Part shown: positions 7,804 to 18,400 of the stretch, piece by piece | Layout of the letters: each line of letters opens with the position of its first letter | How positions within the stretch are numbered: the first letter of the stretch is position 1 | Assembly (NCBI GenBank): GCA_031969915.1 | Contig: DALYJJ010000009.1 | Coordinates: 1 to 64,000 of the forward strand | Direction: 5' to 3' | Length of the DNA: 64,000 nt | From: DALYJJ01 sp031969915 | GTDB taxonomy: Bacteria; Acidobacteriota; Terriglobia; Bryobacterales; Bryobacteraceae | Made by a program: the position numbers and the translations under genes | Notes under the pieces: generated by a model | What the model was told of the DNA's origin: nothing | Seen by the model: only the letters and a program-made list of their open reading frames with translations | Databases searched by the model: none

Positions 7804-10434
7804 CTACTCGTGCCGCAGGCACTGCACCGCATCCACGCGTGTGGCGCGCCGCGCGGGCGTAACCGCCGCCGCTGCGGCAATCAGCAATAACGCCGCCACG
7901 CCCGCTGCCACCGCCACGCCCGGCGTCGCGGTTACTTCGGGAAGTAGCCGGGCCGCCGCCGTGCGGCCGAACAGCGCCAGCGGAAGCCCCGCCAGCGCGC
8001 CCACTACCGTAATCGCCATCGCTTCGCCCGCGACCATCCGCACAATGGCCGCCGGCGTGGCTCCCAATGCCATGCGAACCCCAATCTCCCCCGTTCGTTG
8101 CGTCACCGTGTACGCCAGCAACCCGTACAACCCCATTCCCGCCAGCAGCCCACCCACCACCGCGAAAAATCCGGAGAGCGTGGCGATCAGCCGTTCCGGA
8201 ACAATCGAGGCGTCGATCTGCGCCTCCAGCGTGCCCACCCGCGCGAGCGCCAGCCCGGGCGCAACGCGCTCCACCACCTGTGCCAAGTCACGCGCCACGC
8301 CCTCCGGCCCCACCGCTGTGCGCAGCACGATCGTCCGCGCCGTCACCCGCCCCGGCCCGAACGCCGGCAGGTAGACCTGCCGCTGGTCCGTCTCGCGAAT
8401 CTCCCCGTAATGCGCGTTCCCCACCACGCCCACCACCTCGTACGTCGACGCACCCTTCGTCAGCGTCATCTGGTCGAGCGTGATGCGCTTCCCCAACGCG
8501 CTCTTCCCCGGAAAGTAGTAGCGCGCCGCCGCCCTGCTCAAAATCGCCGTTCGCGTCTCCGCTTCATCCCCCGCCGCGAAATCCCGCCCCGCCACCACCG
8601 GAATCCGCAAAACCTCAAAGTAGCGCGGCGCCACCCAACTGATCAGAATGCGCCGCCGCTCCTTCGGCTGCTCTTCGAACCCCTCCGCCGCCAGCCATGC
8701 CGACGCTGCCGCCCCCATCAGCGGCGTTGGCGATGCCAGTGAAGCCGTCAGCACTCCGGGGATCGCGCTGGCCTCCTGCACGGCCTGCCGAAGCGCCGCC
8801 GCGAGGCGCTCCCCGCTGTAACCGCTGCGCCCCGCCTCCAGCCGCGCCAGCAGAACATGGTCGCGCTGGAAGCCCAGGTCCTTGCCCCGCAGTTGCGCCA
8901 GGTTCGCCGTGAACAGCGCTCCGCAGGCCAACAGCAGCAGCGCCAGCGCCACCTGCATCGACACCAGCGCCCGGCCAAACCGCCGCTGGCTGCGCGAGAG
9001 CAGCGCCGCCCCCGCGGGACGAAGCCGCGTGAAGTGCTCGGGCCGAATCACGTGCACCGCGGGCGCCAGCCCAATCGCCAGGCCCGCAACCAGCGCCAGC
9101 GTCGCTGCAAAGAGAACCACCGCCCCGTCCACCTCCACCAGCAGCCGCACGCGCTCGTGCAGCCGTCCGCTGTCCAGAATCCGGAGGAGCGTCGCCGTTC
9201 CCGCATAAGCAACGCCCACGCCCAAGGCCGTCCCGATCAGCGAGAGCAGGCACGTCTCGGTCAGTACCTGCCGGACCAGCCTTCCGCGACTGGCGCCCAG
9301 CCCCGCGCGCACCGCCATCTCCCTCCCGCGGCCTGCCGCCTGCGCCAATACGATGCCCGCAATGTTCACGCAGGCCAGCAGCAGCAGCACCGCAACCAGC
9401 GCCAGCAAGATCTGCAGCGGTGCGCCCACACGGTCCCGCAATGACGCCATACCGGATCGCGCGGGCTCCACTTCCACCCGTAGATCCCGCACCCGCGGGT
9501 CCTTGCTGTTGGCCGCGCGCTCTTCCCTCGTGAACCGGTACAGCACCTCCATCTGCCGGCGCGCCTGCTCGAGCGTCACTCCCGGCTTCAGCCGCCCCAG
9601 CAGATTCAACCCCTGCCCCGGCTTCAGCGGCGTCCAAACCTCCGTCTGGGCGTTGGCCAATAATCCGCTGTACCGCCGCGCGGCCACGCCGATCACCAGC
9701 GCCCCCTGTCCGTTCACGACAATGCGCGTCCCCAGCACCGCCGGACTACCCTGAAAGCGCGTGCGCCACTGACTCCAACTCAACACCGCCACCGCCGCGC
9801 CGCGGTCCTCCGAGCCAATCACTCGGCCCAGCGCCGCCCCCACGCCTAAAGCGCGAAAGTAATCCGGCCCCACCGACTCTCCCACCACCACCGAGACCTC
9901 CGGCGGCCGTGTCTCCAAACGCGTGACGTGATCGATCGAGGTCGCGATCAGCGCCGAAAAGACCTCGTTGTGCTGCCGGTAGTAGTCGTAGCTCGCCTGC
10001 GTCCAGTAGCCATTGCCTCGCGGCTCCTCCGGATACTTCTGCAGCAGCTCCACCAACTCCTCGGGATGGCTCACCGGCAAGGGGCGCAGCAGAATCGGGT
10101 ACGCCACGCTGAACAACGCAATGTTCGCGCCGATGCCGAGCGCCAGCGATGCCACCACCACCGCCGTCGCCATCCGCCTTCGCCACAAATTGCGGCAGGC
10201 ATGCCGGAGATCCTGCACCACCTGTTCCGGCCATGCCGCGCCCCACATCGCGCGCGTCGTCTCGCCAACCAGCGTGGCGTTTCCGAACTCACGACGCGCC
10301 GCCCGCTCCGCCTCACGCGGGTCCTCGCCCTGCGCCACCAGGTCCTGTATCGCCATCGCCAGGTGCACGCGTAACTCTTCGTCCAACTCCTCTTCGCGCC
10401 GGCGCCGCTTCCACCACGGGTTCCCGAATCGCAT
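7804..10434 (-). CDS. ADOP-type ABC transporter permease (MacB/FtsX-like)
   Basis: This 876-residue protein has the acidobacterial duplicated permease layout. A charged N-terminal cap (EEELDEELRVHLAMAIQDL ... AERAARREFGN) precedes a first transmembrane helix (about 90-112) and a MacB-like periplasmic domain with the LRPLPVSHPEELV motif. A FtsX core of three helices (about 340-460), a second periplasmic domain and a final FtsX core (GLYGLLAYTVTQRTGEIGVRMALGA) follow. No ATPase is encoded next to it, as is usual for these orphan permeases. The padR gene lies 4 bases upstream in the same orientation. Substrate is unknown; macrolide-type or peptide export is the family-level guess. Confidence 0.9.
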   Translation of the reverse strand: MRFGNPWWKRRRREEELDEELRVHLAMAIQDLVAQGEDPREAERAARREFGNATLVGETTRAMWGAAWPEQVVQDLRHACRNLWRRRMATAVVVASLALGIGANIALFSVAYPILLRPLPVSHPEELVELLQKYPEEPRGNGYWTQASYDYYRQHNEVFSALIATSIDHVTRLETRPPEVSVVVGESVGPDYFRALGVGAALGRVIGSEDRGAAVAVLSWSQWRTRFQGSPAVLGTRIVVNGQGALVIGVAARRYSGLLANAQTEVWTPLKPGQGLNLLGRLKPGVTLEQARRQMEVLYRFTREERAANSKDPRVRDLRVEVEPARSGMASLRDRVGAPLQILLALVAVLLLLACVNIAGIVLAQAAGRGREMAVRAGLGASRGRLVRQVLTETCLLSLIGTALGVGVAYAGTATLLRILDSGRLHERVRLLVEVDGAVVLFAATLALVAGLAIGLAPAVHVIRPEHFTRLRPAGAALLSRSQRRFGRALVSMQVALALLLLACGALFTANLAQLRGKDLGFQRDHVLLARLEAGRSGYSGERLAAALRQAVQEASAIPGVLTASLASPTPLMGAAASAWLAAEGFEEQPKERRRILISWVAPRYFEVLRIPVVAGRDFAAGDEAETRTAILSRAAARYYFPGKSALGKRITLDQMTLTKGASTYEVVGVVGNAHYGEIRETDQRQVYLPAFGPGRVTARTIVLRTAVGPEGVARDLAQVVERVAPGLALARVGTLEAQIDASIVPERLIATLSGFFAVVGGLLAGMGLYGLLAYTVTQRTGEIGVRMALGATPAAIVRMVAGEAMAITVVGALAGLPLALFGRTAAARLLPEVTATPGVAVAAGVAALLLIAAAAAVTPARRATRVDAVQCLRHE

Positions 10435-10438
10435 CGTC

Positions 10439-10798
10439 TCAGCTCTCGCTCGCTTGCGGCCTCAGCACGCCCGCCATCGCGGCCACGTACCGGTCCCAGC
10501 GCTGTTGCTCATGTTCCAGTTGCTTCCGGCCCGCCGCCGTCAGTTGGTAATACTTCGCCCGCTGGTTGTTCTCGCTGCTCTTCCACTCCGCACGAACCAG
10601 CCCCCGCTTCTCCAGCCTGTGCAGTGCCGGATACAGCGAGCCCGTCTCCACCTGCAGCACCTCTCCCGACCGCGCGCGGATCGACTGCACAATCCCGTAC
10701 CCGTGCTGCTGCCCCAAGCGCAGCGTCTGCAGGATCACCAGGTCGAGCGTCCCCTGCAGCATCTCGATCCGGTTCTGGTACGGTTCCTCTTTCGGCAT
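10439..10798 (-). CDS. PadR-family transcriptional regulator
   Basis: This 119-residue winged-helix repressor matches the PadR core: LQGTLDLVILQTLRLGQQHGYG, then the wing region VETGSLYPALHRLEKRGLV and KYYQLTAAGRKQLEHE. It is the typical partner of ADOP permeases and probably represses the two-gene operon until a ligand is bound. The start at 10798 sits 4 bases from a near-perfect dyad that overlaps the likely promoter, so autoregulation is well supported by position. Confidence 0.93.
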   Translation of the reverse strand: MPKEEPYQNRIEMLQGTLDLVILQTLRLGQQHGYGIVQSIRARSGEVLQVETGSLYPALHRLEKRGLVRAEWKSSENNQRAKYYQLTAAGRKQLEHEQQRWDRYVAAMAGVLRPQASES

Positions 10799-10801
10799 GC
10801 C

Positions 10802-10839
10802 TGTAGAGAGTCTACAGCCATGGATGTAGTTTGTCTACC
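10802..10839 (-). promoter_or_regulatory. tandem dyad operator and promoter of the padR-permease operon
   Basis: Two dyads of the same form, TGTAGA-GAG-TCTACA (10802-10816) and TGTAGT-TTG-TCTACC (10825-10839), are spaced 23 bases centre to centre, about two helical turns. On the minus strand they overlap a possible promoter, TAGACA (10837-10832), 17 bases, TAGACT (10814-10809). Binding of a PadR dimer to each dyad would block RNA polymerase. Confidence 0.6.
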
Positions 10840-10938
10840 CCCCCATTCAACCGGCGGGCAGGCCGGCTTCACTGGCCAACTCGCCAGCGTCAGGGGCGCG
10901 GCAAGGTTGCCGTGGATGAACCCCAAGCCTCGGGCCAT

Positions 10939-10985
10939 CAAAAAGGAAAGGCCGGTTCGCCCCCTTTATCGAGAGCGAACCGGCC
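10939..10985 (-). terminator. Rho-independent terminator after the first Oar-like receptor
   Basis: A perfect 11-bp stem (GGCCGGTTCGC at 10950-10960, GCGAACCGGCC at 10975-10985) with a 14-base loop is followed on the minus strand by CTTTCCTTTTT. It lies 22 bases past the stop of the receptor gene at 11008. Confidence 0.8.
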
Positions 10986-11007
10986 CGTTCCCGCGATCAC
11001 CGGCCCG

Positions 11008-14000
11008 CTAGAACCGGTAGAACAGCCCGAACTGCATGACACGCGAACTGATGCCGTCGGTGGACGACGTCATCGCTACGATGCGCCCGAAGTTCTGGCT
11101 CTGAATTTGATGGTCGCCGCCGGCCAGGTCGGAACTGGGCCAGAAGTTGGGGTGGTTGGTCAGGTTGTAGAAGTCGGCGCGGAACTGGATACTCTGCCGC
11201 TCCGTTAGCTTCGTGTCCTTCTGCAAGGAGAAGCTGTAGTTGTTGAAGTTCGGCCCGTTGAACCAGCGGCGCTGGAGTTGGCCCACTTCGCCGGGTCCGG
11301 GGTGTGCGAAGAGCTGGCCGGCGAACGTGGGGCGCCCGTCGGGGGCGACGCCACGGCCATCGGGCCCGATGTGCTGCGGGTTGATCCAGTAGACGCCGTT
11401 GCCGTTCTTGAACAGGCCGGTGGCGTTGCGGAGCGTCTCGCCGTCGACCAGCGCGGTGGCGGTGTTGACGCCGACTGAGCGCGCGCCGCGGTTCAACGTG
11501 CCGCGGTTGGAGAGCACCGACACCGGGTTCCCGCTCTGCATGATGAGGAACCCGCTGAAGGCCCAGCCGCTGACCATCTTGTTGATCACCCGGTTGTCCA
11601 CGTTGAAACGGCGGCCGGCGCCGAAGGGCAGCGGCACCAGGTGATTGAACTTGAAGGCATGCGTCAGGTCATACGGGGCGCGCGCCTTCTCGAGGGAGCG
11701 ATTGTTGTTGTCGAGCTGCGCTTCGATGCCGCGGAAAGCGCTCGCCGTGCTCAGCGCTTTCGAGTAGGCGTAGTTGGCCTGCAGCACCATGCCGTTCCGC
11801 ATCCGCTTGGTGACCTCGAACTGCGCGCCGTTGTAGTTGGAACGGGCGGTATTGGCGAGCACGCTCGAGTACAGCGCGAAGCGGTTCGGGAAGAAGCTGA
11901 AGTTCGGCTGGCCGTTGGGGAAGATCTGGTTGGCCTGATAGGTCTGTGCCAGGGAGCCGATTTCGCCGCTCAGAATGGGGTTGCTGATCGCGGCATTGGT
12001 CAGGAAGCCGCCGCCCGGGAGCGAGTCGAAGAACGGCAGCGGACGGCTGCCCGAGATGTTCGCGTTGTAGCGCGGGTCAAAGCGGCCGGTGGCTGCCTGG
12101 GCGAGGAAACCGTTGTTGCGGGCGGCGCGGAAGTCCTGGAGGAAGGTGCCCTGGTTGATGTTGATCTGGTTGAAGTCGATCTGGCGGAGCTGCCCCACGG
12201 TGTTGTTTCCAACGTAGCGGGCGGTGAAGATAAAGCCCTTGAATTCGTGCTCCAGGCCGAGGTTCCACTGGTTGGTGTAGGGCATGCGCATTTCCGGATG
12301 GAGAATGCCCTGCACCGGCGCGGAACTCGGAGTCTTGTTGAACTCCGCCTGTAGCGTGGTGGGCAGAATGAACCGCGGCGCGGCGATGGCGGGCAGTGAA
12401 CCGGTGACGCGGCCGTTGAGGTTGGTGGCGTTCACGTTCGTGTTCAGCCCGTTGTTCACCGTGAAGGTGTTGTAGCTGCTGTTGATGTGGTTGTCGTTGA
12501 CGTAGGCGATGGAGTAGCCGCCGCGCAGCGCGGTGCGGCCGTTTCCGAAGACATCCCAGGCGAAGCCGACGTTAGGCGCGAAGTTGTTCCAATCGCGTTT
12601 GTAGAAATCGCTGCCCGCGAAATCGATGGTCGGGTTGCCGAGCAGGGCCTCGATGTAATTGCCGCTCGGCGTGCGGGGCTGGATGTAGAGACCGTTGCGT
12701 TCGCGCACCGGGCTGAAGTACTCGAAACGGACGCCCAGCACCAGCGTCAGGCCCTTGCGGACCTTCCAGGTGTCGCTGATGTAAGGGGCGTAGTTGTCGT
12801 GATCGATGAAGTAGCGGTACTCCTGCCCGGGTGCGAACCCCGACGTCCGGTCCACCGCGTTGAACGTCTGCGCCGAGTGGCTGACAAGGCCACCGAGTGC
12901 GCCGAGCAGGAAGTTCGCCTGGTTGATATCGGTGGCGCTCGCGCCGGGGATGGAGCCGCCGCCGAAGCCCTGCTGAATGTTGTTCGAAAACACACTGAGC
13001 GTGTACGTGGGGACGATGCCGTTAAACCCGAACAGGTTCGTGCGCATCATAGTGGCCTGGAAACCGAAGGAGATCGTGTGCCGGCCCTTTACCCAATTGG
13101 CGTTGTTCTGGAGGCTGTAGGTATCGGTGTTGCGGCCCTCGGGCATTGTCTCGTTGATCGGCGAACTGAAGATCAGCGGCAGCGAGTTGCTGTTGTTGGC
13201 GACAAAGAAGGCCGGCACATCCGTGCGGCGGTTGAACGTTCCGTGAGCCCGGTTGAAGCCGCCGCGCAGTTCGTTGGTCAGCGTCGGCGTGGGGCTCCAG
13301 CGCCAGCCGCTGGAGAAGAAGTTGGCGTTATTGTCGTTGAAAATCGGGGGCTCGGGAGTATAGAACGATCCGGAGGTCGGCCGGTCGATGATATCCCGGT
13401 TCCAGATGTAGCTGCCGGAAAAAGTGTGCCTGGTCGACAGGTAGTAGTCGAGCTTGTTGGTGATGTTGTCGCGCGTGGTGTTGCTGCGCGCGTTGAACGA
13501 ATAGCCGGCGGTGTTGAGACCGTCGCCGAGGCCCGAGAAGTTGCTCTGCTCAGGCACCTGGCTGAGCAGGTTTTGGATGAACGGATCGATCTGCACCTGC
13601 TGATTGGTGAGGACGTTGAAGCTCTGCACGGAGCCGCCGGCGTCGCGATAGCGGAAGATGCCGCGCCGCGCCTCGGGGGTGAGAATGGTGCGGGTGACCG
13701 GGGTCTGCTGTTTCAAGCGGTAGGCTTCGTAGTTGGAATAGAAAAGCAGCTTGTCCTTCACGATGGGGCCGCCGATCGAGGCGCCAAGCTGATTCAGGTT
13801 CAACTGCGGCCGTTTGATGCCGCTCTGATTGTTGAACCAGTCGTTGGCGGCGAAGTAGCTGTTGCGGTTGTACCAGTAGGCGTTGCCGTGGAACTCGTTG
13901 GTTCCCGAAGGCGTCGTCAAGCTGATGGTGTTGGCGTTCCCGCCGACGGTGGGGTTGACGTTGGCCGAAGCGACGGTGACGTCGGCGACTTGGCCGATGG

Positions 14001-14607
14001 TCAGACGGTTGGGCACGTAGTCGAGCGGATTCGTTCGCACGCTGTCCTGGATGTTCACGCCGTCGAGCAGGAGGTTCGAGTAGCTGGGCCGCAGGCCGTT
14101 GATCGTGGTGGCCGTGCGGGCGGAACTTACGCCCACCTGGGTGATAAACAGGTTGGAGACCTGGCGGTCAAGCACCGGTAGGGAGTCCACCTGTGCGCGG
14201 GAAATCGTGGTGGTGACTTCGGAGGCGGAGATCTGCACGGCCGCCGTGGATTCGCGAACCTCAATGGTCTCGCTGGTGGACGACACGTCCAGGCGAATCG
14301 CGGGGAGCGACGTCTCTTTGGTCGGATCCACTTTCACGCGCGAGAGCGTGGCCTTGTTGAAGCCCGAGGCCTGGACCTGCAAGTCATAGAAGTCCGGCCT
14401 CACCGTTGGAATGTTGAACAGGCCGTCGGCGGTGGTTTCGGTGGTCAGTACGGGCGTGCTGCCGCCCGGAAGCGTAAGGCTGATCTTCGCCGCCGGCACC
14501 GCCGCTCCCGTCTGATCCACGACGGAGCCGGTGATGCGGCCCGCGACCTGCGCGTGGAGAACAGCCGAGAGAGAAAGCGAAAGCGCGAAGAGCGACAGTT
14601 GTTTCAT
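11008..14607 (-). CDS. Oar-like TonB-dependent receptor with carboxypeptidase-regulatory domain
   Basis: This 1199-residue outer-membrane protein has a signal peptide (LFALSLSLSAVLHAQ) and a carboxypeptidase-regulatory-like beta-sandwich (about 24-105, GSVVDQTGAAVPAAKISLTL). A TonB plug-like domain with LDGVNIQD follows, then a long barrel rich in aromatic residues, ending in FGLFYRF. The family is greatly expanded in Acidobacteria and is thought to import oligosaccharides or peptides, or to act as an adhesin. It is transcribed alone: no enzyme genes or SusD partner are adjacent, and a strong terminator follows. Confidence 0.9.
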   Translation of the reverse strand: MKQLSLFALSLSLSAVLHAQVAGRITGSVVDQTGAAVPAAKISLTLPGGSTPVLTTETTADGLFNIPTVRPDFYDLQVQASGFNKATLSRVKVDPTKETSLPAIRLDVSSTSETIEVRESTAAVQISASEVTTTISRAQVDSLPVLDRQVSNLFITQVGVSSARTATTINGLRPSYSNLLLDGVNIQDSVRTNPLDYVPNRLTIGQVADVTVASANVNPTVGGNANTISLTTPSGTNEFHGNAYWYNRNSYFAANDWFNNQSGIKRPQLNLNQLGASIGGPIVKDKLLFYSNYEAYRLKQQTPVTRTILTPEARRGIFRYRDAGGSVQSFNVLTNQQVQIDPFIQNLLSQVPEQSNFSGLGDGLNTAGYSFNARSNTTRDNITNKLDYYLSTRHTFSGSYIWNRDIIDRPTSGSFYTPEPPIFNDNNANFFSSGWRWSPTPTLTNELRGGFNRAHGTFNRRTDVPAFFVANNSNSLPLIFSSPINETMPEGRNTDTYSLQNNANWVKGRHTISFGFQATMMRTNLFGFNGIVPTYTLSVFSNNIQQGFGGGSIPGASATDINQANFLLGALGGLVSHSAQTFNAVDRTSGFAPGQEYRYFIDHDNYAPYISDTWKVRKGLTLVLGVRFEYFSPVRERNGLYIQPRTPSGNYIEALLGNPTIDFAGSDFYKRDWNNFAPNVGFAWDVFGNGRTALRGGYSIAYVNDNHINSSYNTFTVNNGLNTNVNATNLNGRVTGSLPAIAAPRFILPTTLQAEFNKTPSSAPVQGILHPEMRMPYTNQWNLGLEHEFKGFIFTARYVGNNTVGQLRQIDFNQININQGTFLQDFRAARNNGFLAQAATGRFDPRYNANISGSRPLPFFDSLPGGGFLTNAAISNPILSGEIGSLAQTYQANQIFPNGQPNFSFFPNRFALYSSVLANTARSNYNGAQFEVTKRMRNGMVLQANYAYSKALSTASAFRGIEAQLDNNNRSLEKARAPYDLTHAFKFNHLVPLPFGAGRRFNVDNRVINKMVSGWAFSGFLIMQSGNPVSVLSNRGTLNRGARSVGVNTATALVDGETLRNATGLFKNGNGVYWINPQHIGPDGRGVAPDGRPTFAGQLFAHPGPGEVGQLQRRWFNGPNFNNYSFSLQKDTKLTERQSIQFRADFYNLTNHPNFWPSSDLAGGDHQIQSQNFGRIVAMTSSTDGISSRVMQFGLFYRF

Positions 14608-14730
14608 CTTCGGACCCCTGTGTCAGAAATCTGGCTGACTCCAAACTAGCGGCGGTGGGGCCGGAGGGGAACAAGGTTGGGACGAAACGTGCGCTCAGAG
14701 GGGCGAACGGAGCGCATTGTTACCGGTGTT

Positions 14731-15363
14731 TCAATGACCGGAGTTGCACCCGCAACCATGACCACGAAGTGCTTGAACGCCTTCGCGGGCGATGATCGGA
14801 ACCATTAAGAGGGCGGCGGCGGGGTCGGCCCACCACCAGCCGAAGACGGCGTTGCAGGCGAGGCCGCCGAGGAGGATGGCGGAGAGGTACGCGCAGAGTT
14901 CGGTTTGCTTCGAATCGGCGCGTAGGGCGGCGCTTTCCAGCAAACCAGCCGCGCGCCGCTTGGCCCGAGCGAGCAGAGGCATCACGATCAGCGACGCCAC
15001 GGCTAGCGCCAAGCCGGGCACGCTCAACTCCGGAGACTCGCGCCGGTAGAGCGAGGCGGCCGCATCACAGGCGACGTAGGCGGCGAGGAGGAGGAACGAA
15101 ACTCCGGCCAGGCGGAGGGCGCGGCGTTCGCGGGCGGCGCGGCCGGCGGCGTGGGCGTCGCTGTGCAGCCGCCAGAGGAGCACGAGGGCGCTGGAGACTT
15201 CGATCACGCTATCAACGCCGAAGCCGATGAGAGCAATGCTTCCCGCCACGGCGCCCGATGCGATCGCGACGACGGCTTCAAGCGCGTTGTAACCGACGGT
15301 GAGGTACTCCAGCAGCAGCGCGCGCCGCACCAGTTCTTCGCGATTGACAACGGCCGTCGCCAT
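14731..15363 (-). CDS. cation diffusion facilitator-like transporter
   Basis: This protein of about 210 residues has five to six transmembrane segments and CDF-like signatures: the metal-site helix SIALIGFGVDSVIEVSSA and the later ALRADSKQTELCAYLSAILLGG. It lacks the usual cytoplasmic CDF C-terminal domain but ends in a short Cys/His tail (HGCGCNSGH) that could bind metal. ATG at 15363 is used; a TTG four codons upstream at 15375 is also possible because the AGAAGG sequence lies too close to the ATG. The start lies just past the terminator of the upstream receptor gene, so expression would need read-through or its own promoter. Confidence 0.75.
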   Translation of the reverse strand: MATAVVNREELVRRALLLEYLTVGYNALEAVVAIASGAVAGSIALIGFGVDSVIEVSSALVLLWRLHSDAHAAGRAARERRALRLAGVSFLLLAAYVACDAAASLYRRESPELSVPGLALAVASLIVMPLLARAKRRAAGLLESAALRADSKQTELCAYLSAILLGGLACNAVFGWWWADPAAALLMVPIIAREGVQALRGHGCGCNSGH

Positions 15364-15376
15364 GCCTTCTATCAAA

Positions 15377-15416
15377 GCAAAACGCCGGGAAGCCCGAAGG
15401 CCGCCCGGCGTTTTGC
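15377..15416 (-). terminator. Rho-independent terminator after the second Oar-like receptor
   Basis: A perfect 13-bp stem (GCAAAACGCCGGG at 15377-15389, CCCGGCGTTTTGC at 15404-15416) with a GGCC-TTCGGG-type loop. On the minus strand the stem is flanked by A-rich and T-rich runs (GTTTTGCTTT). It ends 13 bases before the start codon of the transporter gene. Confidence 0.8.
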
Positions 15417-15434
15417 GTTACAGGTGGAAGCGAA

Positions 15435-18400
15435 CTAGAACTGGTAGCGCAGCGAGAGCTGAAGCTCGCGCTGGCTGCTCCTGCCGGTGACCATACCGAA
15501 GGTCGCGGCGAGCGGGTCACTGTTGACGCCGCCCCAGTTCGGGTGGTTGACCCAGTTGAACGCCTCAAAGCGGAACTGGACAAATTGCGATTCGCGAACG
15601 CGGAACGACTTGAACGCCGCCAGGTTCCAGTTCTGGAAGCCCGGGTTGTGGAAGTCGAGCGAGTTGCGGTTCTGGTTCGGGAACGTACCGTTGGCCGGGA
15701 TGCTGGCGAAAGCCGAACCGCCCGGACGCGGGTTGAACCAGAAATCCGTGATGCCGGTGTAGTTGCGGTTCGCGTTCTGGTTGGCGAAGCGCTTCTCCAC
15801 CGTCGTCGTGCCGTTCAGATTCCACGGCTTGAAGTTGGTGGAGCCGATGCCCAGGTAGTCGTCGCCGCGGCCGATGGTGAACGGCGTACCGGTCTGGAAC
15901 TGTGTCACACCGGAAAGCTGCCAGCCACCGAGAGCAAAGCGCGTGGCCTTGCTGTTCGTGTTGCGGAAGAAGGGCATCTCCCACACGAAGTTGACCACCG
16001 CCACGTGACGCGTGTCGAAGCCCGACTTGCCCCAGTTCAGACCCTGGTTGTAGGCGTCGATGAAGCCGTCGCGGGGACCCGAGTTGTTGTCCATCGACTT
16101 CGACCAGGTGTAGGCGAAGCCATAGAGCAGGCCCTTGCTGAAGCGGCGGTTCACTTCGACCTGCAGCGCGTTGTACTCGCTGCGGCCGGAGTGCTCGAGC
16201 ATCGGAATGTTGGCGAAGCCGCGGAACGGACGCAGGAAGTTCACGTCCGCGCGCGGAATGCCACGGCTCGCATCCGCCAGGTTTTCCGGACGGAACGTCG
16301 TGCCGGTCGGCAACTGGTTCAGGTCGCGCTCGCGCGCCAGGTAGTTGCCGGTGGTGCCCACGTAAGCCACTTCCACCGTGGTGTCGGAGAAGAGCTGCCG
16401 CTGGTAGCTGATGTTCCAGTTGTAGCTGCGCGGAATGCGATAGGCCGGGTCGATGGTCATGAAGAACTGCGGGAAAGCCACGCGCGAAGCGCCGCCCGGG
16501 TTGTCCGCATTGCCGTTCGTTACCGAGGCCATCGGCTGGAACGGCGGATTGCCGCCCAGGAAGACGCTGTCGTACACGCCGGGGCGGGAGATGAAGCCGC
16601 CGACGCCCGCACGAAGCACGTCCTTGCCCGTGATGCTATAGGCAAGACCCAAGCGCGGCATGATGTCGAACTGGTTCTCGGACGGGAACGCGTTGCCACC
16701 ATCGAGCAGGCGGTCAAACTGGCCGCTGGCGATGGCAGGAACGCGGGCGCGACCCGCTTCGGGGAAGCTGCTGCCGGGGATGCGAACGCCGTTAAAGCGA
16801 TCGCCCGACAGGATGTTGCCCGTGGCGCGATCGATCACGGCGGCGTTCGAGGTGCTGTAGGCGGCAGGCGAGAAGTACGCCATGTTGCCCCACAGCGACT
16901 TGTAGTAGCCGTTCTGCCAGGTGCTGCGGAAACCGAGCTCCAACTTCAGCCGCTCGCTGACGCGCCAGGAATCCTGCCCAAAGAACTCGAACATCTGGCC
17001 GCGATAGGGAGTGTAGCTGCGGGGACCGATTTCGGCGTAGGTGGAGAACAGGCCCATGGCCACGTTGGCAAGACCCACGCGAGTGCCGGGCGCGCCGCCG
17101 GGGCGAACGTCGTCGAACACGAAACGGCCGTTCTGGTTATTGGTGCCGCCCGGAACGCCGGTCACGTTGATCTGGTCGAAGTCGTTCTGGCCGGACTTCT
17201 CCCACAGACCACCGAACTTGAACGTGTGGTTGCCGGCGATCTTGGTGAAGTTATTCGAGACCTGGTAGATGGGACCCGTCGACTGCGCCGGATACGGACC
17301 GCCGTCAATCGTCGTCAACGTCGGGATCTGAATCGTCGGGATCTTGTCGTTGATCTCCTTCGGCTCAGAGAAGAGGTACGGGTAGTTGATGCCGCTGCGC
17401 GAACGCAGGTAGCGCTCGCCCGTGCGGTCCACGCCGATGTACACGCGGTCCACCGAAGCGGCGACGAGGAACTCGTTGATCATCGTCGGGCTCAACGTCC
17501 AGGTGTGGCCGAGGCTCGCGGTGCGGTTCGGGCGCGACCAGTCCGTGATGGCGAAGTCGAAACCGCCGCGGAACGAATCGAGGGAGGTCCACTCATACCG
17601 CGAGTGGCGGAAACGGAAGACCTGGTTCTGGGTGGGGTTGAAGTCCAACGAGATGTTGTCCTTCCGCTGGTTCTGCGGATTGGGGCGCACCTGGAGGAAG
17701 TTCGCGTTGCCCGCATACAGGCCGTTCGGTTGCGGATAGGTCCGCAGGAACGCCATGCCGTTCGGGCTCTGCTGTGCCGTGGGGATCACGTTGTTCGGGA
17801 AGGCGCTACCGGTGGACGGATCGATAATCGTCTGCGGCGTCGCGTAGTAGAGGTTCGGTCCCAGCAACTCGCTGAAGTTGCCCTGGCGCATGGCCAACGT
17901 CGGAACACGCTGAATGCTCGTGTCCTCGCGGCGGAACCGGACCCATTCCTGGCTCCACAGGAAGAACAGCTTCTCGCGGTTCCTGTTGAAAACCTTGGGG
18001 ATGGTCACCGGACCGTTGATGTTGTAGCCGAACTGGTTGAACCGGAACGGCGCCACGAAGTTCGTCGCCGCGCTCTGGTTGCGCACCCAGCTATTGGCGT
18101 CCAACTGGCTGTTGCGGAAGTACTCGTACAGCGAGCCATGGAAATCGCGGCCGCCGGACTTGGTGACCATGCGGATCTGACCCGCCGCCGACCGGCCATA
18201 TTCGGCCTGGTAGTTGGCGGAAAGGATCTGCACTTCCTGCACCGTGTCGAGATCAGCCGTGCCGATCGACGTGCCGTTGGCGCGCGTGCGGATGCCCACC
18301 GCGCCGTCAAACGTGATCAGCGAATCCTGCGAACGGCCGCCGTTCATGGCGAAACCGCCGCTGGTCAAGCCAAAGCTGAAGCCCGACAGCGCACCGCCGC

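Noticed and set aside
12487..14181. 564-codon open frame antisense to the first Oar-like receptor
   Set aside because: High GC and codon bias of the real gene keep the antisense frame open; the product is low in complexity and has no family features.
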